NCBI GenBank assembly: GCA_903925985.1
Contig: CAIYHK010000114.1
Location: 1 to 5,138, forward strand
Length of the DNA stretch: 5,138 nucleotides
Source: an uncultured Actinomycetes bacterium
GTDB taxonomy: Bacteria > Actinomycetota > Acidimicrobiia > Acidimicrobiales > Ilumatobacteraceae
Reading direction: 5' to 3'
Numbering within the stretch: the first letter of the stretch is position 1; every line of letters starts with the position of its first letter. Shown piece after piece: positions 1 through 5,138 of the stretch. The notes beneath the pieces are model-generated. The model worked only from the letters and a program-made list of their open reading frames with translations. It searched no databases and was not told the origin of the DNA. Both the position numbers and the translations under genes were made by a program.

Positions 1-1
1 A

Positions 2-1912
2 AACGCGGCGTTGGTTTTTGGGCGCATAGACCGCATTGAAGATGACGGCATCGAGAGTTTTCATATCGGTCGGCTCGCGGTCTCGGATGAAAATCGTGAA
101 CCCGTTGTCGTGGACTGGCGAGCTCCAGTCGCCGAGCCTTTCTATCGTGCGACGGGCCGTAATGCGATGGGCCTTGCGCGTCGTCGCCATTTTGTGGTCG
201 AGGGCGGAAAGCTTTTCGGCATTGAAGACGAGCTGTTTGGTGAAGGACACCTCGGAGTTGGGCACGATGACGGCTTGGTACTCACAAACGAAACCGGGCT
301 GCGCGGATACAACACCTTGTTGGCATCGATTGAGCGTGGTCGCACTGGGCAGCTCGGTGACATCGTGGCAACGATTCAGTCTGAGCAGGATGAAATCATT
401 CGGTCCTCAAAGTCCGGAGTTCTTGTAGTCCAAGGTGGGCCAGGCACGGGCAAGACGGTTGTTGCATTGCATCGCGCCGCATATCTCCTCTACACGCATC
501 GGTTCCCGCTCGAGGACCAAGGGGTATTAGTCATCGGCCCGAACCGAGTGTTCCTGCGCTATATCGAGCAAGTACTGCCATCACTTGGGGAATCAGGAGT
601 GGAACAAGTCGTACTCGCTGACTTAATCCCTGATGCCGAATTTGGTGCAGTTGATTCTTTGATCGCCGAGCGTGTGAAGGGGAGTGACCGCATGTGTGCG
701 GTGATTCACAAAGCAATGATCGATCGCCAACGCCCCTTGAAGGAAGATCTTGTTTTTCCTTACCGCACTGGATTTATCCGTTTACGTAAAGAAGAGACAG
801 CACGCATAGTTAAGGCTGCGCGTCGTCGCTTTCGCTCGCATAATGCTGCGAGGCGGTGGGTCGAAAATGAAGTGTTTTCTGCACTCGCTGCCACTTGGCG
901 GACCGATGAAGATGTGGTTGACGACGTGAAGGACCAATTGCGTGGCCACCCTGACATGCGGATGGCACTTGAACGCATGTGGCCGGTTTTGTCGCCAACA
1001 CAGCTGTTGCATGACCTGTTTGGTTCAAAGGCGCTGTTGCGACTGGCTGCTACACCGATCCTGCATGAAGATGAATACCTGGCACTGTTCCGTGAACGCG
1101 CTTCATCACTTGAAGAAGCCCGTTGGAGTAACGCAGATGTTGCATTGCTAGACGAGGCACGCGAGATACTCGGACCCAAGCCCGGCAAAAATGGAAAATC
1201 AGATGAGTCCGACGAGATTCGCACTTTCGGACACGTAGTGATTGACGAAGTGCAAGACCTCACACCGATGCAGCTACGAATGGCGTCGCGTCGTTCGCTC
1301 AATGGTTCGATGACCATCGTGGGCGACATTGCTCAGGCAACGGGACCACTTGCTCCGCGAGATTGGGAGGATGTTCTTGCATATCTGCCCAATAAGAAAG
1401 AGCCGCGTGTAATTGGATTGTCGGTTGGGTATCGCATTCCCGGCCAGATCATGGCCATTGCCGACAAGGTCATGGCTGTGGCCAGTCCCGGATTGCGTGC
1501 ACCCACTGCCGTGCGTGAAGGTGACGCAGCGCCTGCGATTGTCAGGGTCGGCGAAGGCGACGAACTTGTTGCTGAAGTTTTGCAACAAACTTCAGTGATG
1601 GAGTCAGAGGTTCCAGGGCGCAACCTTGCAATTGTCTGCCCGGATTCGATGGTTGCTGAGATTGCTACAGCGTTGCGGGCCAGTGGCATTGCGCATGGCC
1701 ATGCTGGACTCCACGGCATCGGCCACGACATCAATGTTGTCCCTGTGAGTCTCGTGAAGGGCCTGGAACTTGATGGTGTTGTGGTTGTTGAACCCGCAGC
1801 GATTGTTGCCGATCGTGCAATGGGTCTGCGTGGTTTGTATGTGGCGCTCACACGCGCAACTCAACGACTAACGATTGTGCACAGTAAGCCACTGCCAGAG
1901 GCGATGCTCTAG
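2..1912 (+). CDS. helD: HelD-like RNA polymerase-associated helicase/ATPase (superfamily 1), 5'-partial
   Basis: HelD proteins are UvrD/Rep-like superfamily 1 ATPases that bind RNA polymerase, pry open its clamp and release stalled complexes; the related HelR proteins protect against rifamycins. The frame is open from base 2 with no natural start, so the N-terminal arm that enters the polymerase secondary channel is missing, probably about 100-130 residues judged from usual family length. Visible motifs: VDWRAPVAEPFY (110-145), typical of HelD; Walker A GGPGTGKT (434-457); a long insertion between motifs I and II (about 600-1220), where HelD carries its clamp-opening domain; Walker B IDEVQD (1241-1258); motif III VGDIAQAT (1319-1342); motif IV GYRIP (from 1427); motif V VKGLELDG (from 1754); motif VI YVALTRAT (1838-1861). 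The ATPase looks intact. It ends at TAG one base before the stop of the opposing lipoprotein gene. A UvrD/PcrA repair helicase is less likely because of the VDWRAP block and the insertion. Recycling versus rifamycin-resistance subclass cannot be decided without the upstream region. Confidence 0.93.
   Translation, partial: NAALVFGRIDRIEDDGIESFHIGRLAVSDENREPVVVDWRAPVAEPFYRATGRNAMGLARRRHFVVEGGKLFGIEDELFGEGHLGVGHDDGLVLTNETGLRGYNTLLASIERGRTGQLGDIVATIQSEQDEIIRSSKSGVLVVQGGPGTGKTVVALHRAAYLLYTHRFPLEDQGVLVIGPNRVFLRYIEQVLPSLGESGVEQVVLADLIPDAEFGAVDSLIAERVKGSDRMCAVIHKAMIDRQRPLKEDLVFPYRTGFIRLRKEETARIVKAARRRFRSHNAARRWVENEVFSALAATWRTDEDVVDDVKDQLRGHPDMRMALERMWPVLSPTQLLHDLFGSKALLRLAATPILHEDEYLALFRERASSLEEARWSNADVALLDEAREILGPKPGKNGKSDESDEIRTFGHVVIDEVQDLTPMQLRMASRRSLNGSMTIVGDIAQATGPLAPRDWEDVLAYLPNKKEPRVIGLSVGYRIPGQIMAIADKVMAVASPGLRAPTAVREGDAAPAIVRVGEGDELVAEVLQQTSVMESEVPGRNLAIVCPDSMVAEIATALRASGIAHGHAGLHGIGHDINVVPVSLVKGLELDGVVVVEPAAIVADRAMGLRGLYVALTRATQRLTIVHSKPLPEAML
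1566..1595. repeat. Two overlapping, mutually exclusive inverted repeats inside helD
   Basis: CTGAAGTTT (1572-1580) and AAACTTCAG (1587-1595) are a perfect 9-bp inverted repeat with a 6-base loop. TTGTTGC (1566-1572) and GCAACAA (1582-1588) are a perfect 7-bp inverted repeat with a 9-base loop. They share bases, so only one can form at a time. Both lie within helD codons between motifs IV and V. They are real in the sequence; a function is not shown, and chance is possible. Confidence 0.6.
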
Positions 1913-1913
1913 G

Positions 1914-2327
1914 TCAGAGCTTTTCCAGCAGCGCTTCAATCACTGCTGGCATGAACTTCTGCGCTTTGTCGGCATCCGCGGGTCGCTTGCGCGTAACAGC
2001 GGTGTTCGCTAGGCCAACGAGACGCGAAAGGGGATCGACATCATCGGTTGTGAGATTGCCAAAATCTTCTTGGACAACCTTCCAGTTCGCATTGATGTAG
2101 GCAAGCCGCTCTTTTGCGTCAGCCGAATCGTCGACAATTGCATCACCGAGTCCGGTAACTGCACTCAGAATGTTGGCCAGTAATTCCTCGGTTGTGCCTT
2201 TAGGCAAGGTCGTAGTTGTTGACACCGTGGTTGTGGATGTGGCGCCGGTGTCGTAGGTAGTTGAGCAGCCAGCTGTCAAAGCAATGGCAACTGCGAACAA
2301 GCAACCTTGTAACACACGTGATTTCAT
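1914..2327 (-). CDS. Small putative lipoprotein of unknown function with Thr-rich linker
   Basis: I do not recognise the family. Starting from ATG at 2327 the product is 137 residues. It has a classic lipoprotein signal: a basic start (MKSR), a hydrophobic stretch (LFAVAIALTAG) and a lipobox LTAG|C with Cys21, so it should be lipid-anchored on the outer face of the membrane. A threonine/serine-rich linker (about residues 22-44, including STTTVSTTTT) follows, then about 90 residues that look mostly helical and moderately acidic, with no Cys or His cluster suggesting a metal or haem site. A TTG at 2345 would add six residues, but ATG 2327 is preferred because GAGG (2340-2337) sits nine bases before it. 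The gene begins four bases after the stop of the DtxR-like regulator and is probably cotranscribed and translationally coupled with it. A role in metal homeostasis is a guess from context only. It stops at TGA (1916-1914). Confidence 0.82.
   Translation of the reverse strand: MKSRVLQGCLFAVAIALTAGCSTTYDTGATSTTTVSTTTTLPKGTTEELLANILSAVTGLGDAIVDDSADAKERLAYINANWKVVQEDFGNLTTDDVDPLSRLVGLANTAVTRKRPADADKAQKFMPAVIEALLEKL
1925..1949. repeat. Inverted repeat at the helD/lipoprotein 3' junction
   Basis: CCAGCAG (1925-1931) and CTGCTGG (1943-1949) form a perfect 7-bp stem with an 11-base loop. It lies 13 bases past the helD stop, inside the last codons of the opposing lipoprotein gene. It is the only hairpin I noticed near the convergent ends, so it might help end helD transcription, but neither strand has a T-run after it, so it is not a standard intrinsic terminator. 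Confidence 0.4.
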
Positions 2328-2331
2328 GTGC

Positions 2332-2994
2332 TTATGCCTCGACAAAAATTCGAGCTACTGCGTAAGGGTCGACCGTGACGTCCCGATCTTGCACGGTTAT
2401 CACTCGACCCCCATCTTTGGTCTGATCAATAACGCGGCCAGAAGATCCGGGTACCAGACCATTTGTCTCAAGAAAATCCAACATGCCGGGAGTGAACTCC
2501 AACTCTTCAGGAATTCGCTTAACGGTGAAGGTGTCACCAGCAGCAATCTCACCGAGCCGGACCAAGGCCCCGACGTTTCCTTTGGTGCCTGGGATTGGAT
2601 TGCCGTGTGGGCAGGTTGACGGGTGACCGAGAACGCGATTCATTGCTTGTTCCACTTCGTCACTCATCACATGCTCCCAACGGCCAGCCTCGCGATGCGC
2701 CGTAGCAAACGAAAGACCAAGAATCTCGGTCAGGAAGCGTTCCGCTAGCCGGTGTTTGCGCACAACTCTCTCGGCAAGTGCGAGCCCTGAATCCGTGAGA
2801 TCAATTCGCCCAGCATCGAGTGTGATCAAGCCTTCACGCTCAAGGCGGTGAATCATCTCTGAGACCGAGGGCCGTGAGACCCGAAGACGCTCCACAATCC
2901 GGGCTTGGATGACCTCGAAACCGTCCTCCATGAGCTCAAAAATGCATTCGCAGTATTCCTCGAAGGCTGGGTGGTGCTCTCCAGGATTCGGCAT
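2332..2994 (-). CDS. DtxR/IdeR/MntR-family metal-dependent transcriptional regulator
   Basis: A 220-residue regulator of the family in which bound Fe(II) or Mn(II) drives dimeric DNA binding and repression of metal uptake genes. It has the full three-domain layout: winged helix-turn-helix (about 1-70, recognition region VSRPSVSEMIHRLEREGL), metal-binding and dimerisation domain (about 71-136, with RKHRLAERFL, GRWEHVMSDEVE and GNPIPG), and a C-terminal SH3/FeoA-like domain (about 140-220). Against DtxR recalled from memory, ancillary-site ligands are kept as His81, Glu85 and His100, and primary-site Glu105/His106 as Glu107/His108. Two primary ligands differ: DtxR Met10 aligns with Glu13 (MntR has Asp there) and Cys102 with Gly104. 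Metal preference is therefore uncertain, and no gene symbol is given. The ATG at 2994 has no usable Shine-Dalgarno, but a TATCAT box lies seven bases upstream, which fits a leaderless message. The lipoprotein gene follows four bases after the TAA; lhr diverges 36 bp upstream. Confidence 0.93.
   Translation of the reverse strand: MPNPGEHHPAFEEYCECIFELMEDGFEVIQARIVERLRVSRPSVSEMIHRLEREGLITLDAGRIDLTDSGLALAERVVRKHRLAERFLTEILGLSFATAHREAGRWEHVMSDEVEQAMNRVLGHPSTCPHGNPIPGTKGNVGALVRLGEIAAGDTFTVKRIPEELEFTPGMLDFLETNGLVPGSSGRVIDQTKDGGRVITVQDRDVTVDPYAVARIFVEA
2337..2340 (-). promoter_or_regulatory. Ribosome binding site of the lipoprotein gene, inside the regulator's 3' end
   Basis: On the minus strand GAGG (2340-2337) lies nine bases before ATG 2327. 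It is formed by the regulator's final codons for Glu and Ala just before TAA. This site decides the lipoprotein start in favour of ATG 2327 over TTG 2345, which would begin upstream of the site. Its position implies that ribosomes finishing the regulator are delivered to the lipoprotein start. Confidence 0.65.
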
Positions 2995-3001
2995 GCCTTA
3001 G

Positions 3002-3007
3002 ATGATA
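3002..3007 (-). promoter_or_regulatory. Candidate -10 box for the regulator-lipoprotein operon
   Basis: The minus strand reads TATCAT (TANNNT type, four of six matches to TATAAT plus the key first A and last T), with seven bases between it and the ATG at 2994. That puts the expected transcription start on or next to the A of the start codon, as in the leaderless mRNAs common in actinobacteria. I see no good -35 hexamer at 16-18 bp: the region there is GC-rich and lies at the start of lhr. The call rests on the hexamer, its spacing and the lack of a Shine-Dalgarno. Confidence 0.5.
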
Positions 3008-3009
3008 CT
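3004..3009 (+). promoter_or_regulatory. Weak candidate -10 box for lhr, overlapping the opposing -10
   Basis: The plus strand reads GATACT, with the conserved A, T, A and final T but not the first T. It overlaps four of the six bases of the opposite TATCAT. A start six to seven bases downstream would fall at about 3016, exactly at an in-frame GTG, giving a leaderless GTG message or a leader of about 15 bases without Shine-Dalgarno before ATG 3031. No -35 is recognisable. lhr could instead be driven from inside the regulator gene. Confidence 0.28.
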
Positions 3010-3030
3010 TCCGGTGTGTACCCTTCGCCC

Positions 3031-5138
3031 ATGGCAGATGACACTGTCCCCGCGCCGTTGGATCGGTTTTCACCTGCCGTTGCGCAGTGGTTTGCCTCCA
3101 CCTTTTCGTCGCCAACTGATGCTCAAAGTGGTGGTTGGCACGCAATCAAGAATCACAAACACACTTTGATCTGTGCCCCAACTGGAAGCGGTAAAACACT
3201 TGCTGCATTCCTATCGAGCATTGATTCACTGGTGAGCACACCATCACCGAGTGCAAGTGCCCGCACTCGTGTTTTGTATATCTCACCATTGCGAGCTCTT
3301 GCATTTGACGTCGAGAAAAATCTGCGTGCACCGCTTGCTGGAATCGCACACGCGGCCGAACGACTCGGACACGAGTTCCACACTCCAATCGTCGGGATGC
3401 GCACAGGTGACACGAGTGCGAAAGAGCGCCAAGCTTTGGTGCGGAACCCACCTGATCTTTTGATCACCACACCAGAGAGCCTCTATCTGATGCTCACTTC
3501 GGCAGCCCGATCCACTCTGGCAAATGTTGACACCGTCATCATCGATGAGATCCATGCGATGGCGGCCACTAAGCGTGGTGCACATCTCATGTTGTCATTA
3601 GAACGTCTTGAAGAAGTCTGCGGAGTACCACCACAGAGAATTGGTTTGTCTGCCACGCAAAGACCGCTGGAGGAAATCGCACATTTTCTTGGTGGCTACA
3701 CATCTGATGGTGTGCGCCGCGAGGTCGCAATTGTTGATGCGGGTGTGCGTAAGGAGCTCGATCTTCAGGTAGTCGTGCCAGTTGAAGACATGGGCGATCT
3801 GGGTCGGCCTCAACCGCCAACACTCGGTGCGCTTCACAGCGGCCCGGCATCGGTTGCACTCGCGCCGCGGCGCACGAGCATCTGGCCGAGTATCTACCCG
3901 CGCATTCTTGAGCTAATCCTTGAGCATAAGAGCACGATCATCTTTTGCAATTCACGTCGTCAATCAGAGCGTCTTGCCGCAAAGATCAATGAGCTTGCAA
4001 TTGAGACCGAAGTGCACGAAGAAACCGCAGGGGATCTTGTGCGTGCTCACCATGGCTCTTTGGCGCGTGAACAACGCGTGCTAATTGAAGATCAATTGAA
4101 GCGTGGAGAAGTCCGTGCGATCGTTGCGACTTCAAGCCTTGAACTCGGCATTGACATGGGCGCAGTAGATCTGGTGATTCAGGTTGAATCACCAGGTGCT
4201 GTAAGCCGTGGCCTCCAGCGAGTTGGGCGCGCAGGTCACCAAGTTGGTGAGCCAAGCCGTGGGCGCATGTTTCCCAAACATCGTGGAGACCTAGTTGAAG
4301 CTGCGGTTGTGGCCAAACGCATGGTCACCGGTGAAATTGAGACCACACGTTTTCTGCGCAACTCCCTTGACGTTCTTGCACAGCAAATTGTTGCCCACCT
4401 CTCCATTGCAGGTGAGATGGAAGTGAGTGCACTCGCACTCATGGTGCGCCGATGCGCAGGCTTCCACGAAATATCTGACGAACAGTTGAATAATCTTCTG
4501 GATCTACTGGCTGGTCGTTATCCAAGCGATGAGTTTGCGAGTTTGAAGCCTCGCATTGTGTGGGATCGTGTGAACGGAAAAATTCGTGCCCGCGAAGGAG
4601 CGCAGCGGTTGGCAGTTACCAACGGTGGCACGATCCCTGATCGCGGTTTATTCGGCGTGTTCTTGATTGATGGCACTCGTGTCGGCGAGCTGGACGAAGA
4701 GATGGTTTATGAGACTCGCCCTGGTGAGACCTTCATTTTGGGGGCATCCACCTGGCGCATTGAGGACATCACTTTTGATCGGGTAGTCGTAAGCCCCGCA
4801 CCTGGGGTGCCGGGTCGGATGCCGTTTTGGCATGGCGATCAGCCCGGGCGGCCCATTGAACTCGGCCGCGCAGTAGGTGAATTCATCCGTACCGTGCGCG
4901 ACACCAAACCCACCGAAGCAATGCAGCTCCTACAAGACCAGCACTCGTTAGACGAGTTGGCGGCAAAGAATCTGCTTTCGTACCTCACCGAACAAGCAGA
5001 GTCCACCGGGGTTGTGCCTGACGATCGAACCATTGTGATTGAGCGATTCCGTGATGAGATCGGTGATTGGAGAGTGTGTCTTCTCTCGCCGTTTGGTACC
5101 CCTGTGCATGCGCCATGGGCAATGGCAATCGAGCACAC
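3031..5138 (+). CDS. lhr: Lhr-family ATP-dependent DNA helicase, 3'-partial
   Basis: Lhr is a superfamily 2, 3'-to-5' DNA translocase and helicase linked to DNA repair in actinobacteria; its family is about 1500 residues long there. The 702 codons seen here, with no stop or frameshift before the window edge, cover RecA1, RecA2, the winged helix and part of the next Lhr-core domain. Motifs by residue from ATG 3031: N-terminal LDRFSPAVAQWF (10-21); motif I APTGSGKT (49-56, Lys55); motif Ia SPLRALAFDV (85-94); TTPESL (146-151); motif II DEIH (172-175); motif III SAT (207-209); motif IV IIFCNSRR (303-310); motif V ATSSLELGIDMG (366-377); motif VI QRVGRAGH (396-403). After the winged helix come the family-typical RPGETFILGASTWRIEDI (563-580) and the PFW block (598-600). 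All catalytic motifs are intact. GTG 3016 is an in-frame alternative start; neither start has a Shine-Dalgarno. The C-terminal half lies outside. Confidence 0.95.
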   Translation, partial: MADDTVPAPLDRFSPAVAQWFASTFSSPTDAQSGGWHAIKNHKHTLICAPTGSGKTLAAFLSSIDSLVSTPSPSASARTRVLYISPLRALAFDVEKNLRAPLAGIAHAAERLGHEFHTPIVGMRTGDTSAKERQALVRNPPDLLITTPESLYLMLTSAARSTLANVDTVIIDEIHAMAATKRGAHLMLSLERLEEVCGVPPQRIGLSATQRPLEEIAHFLGGYTSDGVRREVAIVDAGVRKELDLQVVVPVEDMGDLGRPQPPTLGALHSGPASVALAPRRTSIWPSIYPRILELILEHKSTIIFCNSRRQSERLAAKINELAIETEVHEETAGDLVRAHHGSLAREQRVLIEDQLKRGEVRAIVATSSLELGIDMGAVDLVIQVESPGAVSRGLQRVGRAGHQVGEPSRGRMFPKHRGDLVEAAVVAKRMVTGEIETTRFLRNSLDVLAQQIVAHLSIAGEMEVSALALMVRRCAGFHEISDEQLNNLLDLLAGRYPSDEFASLKPRIVWDRVNGKIRAREGAQRLAVTNGGTIPDRGLFGVFLIDGTRVGELDEEMVYETRPGETFILGASTWRIEDITFDRVVVSPAPGVPGRMPFWHGDQPGRPIELGRAVGEFIRTVRDTKPTEAMQLLQDQHSLDELAAKNLLSYLTEQAESTGVVPDDRTIVIERFRDEIGDWRVCLLSPFGTPVHAPWAMAIEH
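3248..3275 (+). repeat. Hairpin followed by a T-rich tract early in lhr
   Basis: CGAGTGC (3248-3254) and GCACTCG (3263-3269) form a perfect 7-bp, GC-rich stem with an 8-base loop, followed by TGTTTT (3270-3275). This resembles a weak intrinsic terminator about 220 bases into lhr, in the variable Ser/Ala-rich codons between motifs I and Ia. It is in frame with coding sequence and may be coincidental. Confidence 0.35.

Larger units (their letters stand above)
2995..3030. other. 36-bp divergent intergenic region between regulator and lhr
   Basis: This is the entire non-coding gap between the two divergent start codons (ATG 2994 minus, ATG 3031 plus). It holds the two overlapping -10 candidates and nothing else recognisable. 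I found no convincing 19-bp DtxR/IdeR-type palindrome, no mycobacterial-type SOS box with GAAC/GTTC half-sites, and no Shine-Dalgarno for either gene. Any repressor bound here would block both promoters. Confidence 0.7.

Noticed and set aside
760..1329. Minus-strand open frame of 189 codons
   Set aside because: It lies wholly opposite helD, is Ser/Arg-rich and low in complexity as expected of an antisense shadow, and shows no domain.
1333..1851. Minus-strand open frame of 172 codons
   Set aside because: Antisense to helD motifs IV-VI, with Thr/Ser/Pro/Ala-rich shadow composition and no recognisable motif.
1925..1949. Intrinsic terminator between helD and the lipoprotein gene
   Set aside because: The stem is perfect but lacks a following T-run on either strand, so it is listed only as an inverted repeat.
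1914..2345. TTG 2345 as lipoprotein start
   Set aside because: It would overlap the regulator's end and lie upstream of the GAGG site, which is correctly spaced for ATG 2327; the signal peptide is complete from 2327.
2284..2619. Plus-strand open frame of 111 codons
   Set aside because: Antisense to the regulator's conserved C-terminal half; no family resemblance.
2995..3030. DtxR/IdeR operator or SOS box in the divergent gap
   Set aside because: No palindrome resembling the TTAGG/CCTAA-type DtxR box and no GAAC/GTTC half-sites; the TTAG at 2998-3001 stands alone.
3146..3470. Overlapping minus-strand open frames of about 100 codons
   Set aside because: Opposite the clearly coding Lhr motifs I to Ib; composition fits an antisense shadow. 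The same applies to the minus frames at 3587-3859, 3986-4255, 4236-4442, 4648-4833 and 4839-5138.
1..5138. Defence island or other undescribed multi-gene system built on the two helicases
   Set aside because: HelD and Lhr are both common actinobacterial housekeeping proteins, they face opposite ends of a regulator operon, and no nuclease, toxin, mobile-element or phage gene is present.

Overview
The window holds four real genes and looks like a conserved housekeeping stretch of an actinobacterial chromosome. G+C is only moderate (a bit above half by eye). Three things point to Actinomycetota: a HelD-type RNA polymerase helicase, a long bacterial Lhr helicase, and a DtxR/IdeR-like metalloregulator with strong similarity to actinobacterial members. 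The threonine-rich linker of the lipoprotein, the moderate G+C and the style of the regulator suggest Acidimicrobiia or a related aquatic lineage. That finer placement is inference from recalled family patterns, not a search.

Layout: (1) bases 2-1912, plus strand, is the C-terminal part of a HelD-like ATPase whose start lies left of the window. (2) Bases 1914-2327, minus strand, encode a small lipoprotein of unknown function, tail-to-tail with HelD with one base between the stop codons. (3) Bases 2332-2994, minus strand, encode a three-domain DtxR/MntR-family metal-dependent repressor. The lipoprotein gene starts four bases after its stop codon and uses a ribosome binding site inside the repressor's last codons, so the two form a tightly coupled operon. 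(4) From base 3031 (possibly 3016) to the right edge, plus strand, is an Lhr-family DNA helicase. It stays open for 702 codons and runs off the window, so only the N-terminal half or so is visible.

The divergent regulator and lhr starts are only 36 bp apart. A TATCAT hexamer sits seven bases before the regulator's ATG, which fits a leaderless mRNA; a weaker GATACT overlaps it on the other strand and could serve lhr.

The functions are transcription-complex recycling (HelD), metal homeostasis (regulator plus lipoprotein) and DNA repair (Lhr). They do not form an obvious single pathway. There is no tRNA, rRNA, CRISPR array, insertion sequence or gene-free stretch over 300 bases. I do not see a convincing undescribed system. 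The best leads are the uncharacterised lipoprotein coupled to the regulator, the regulator's unusual metal-site residues, and the compact divergent promoter.
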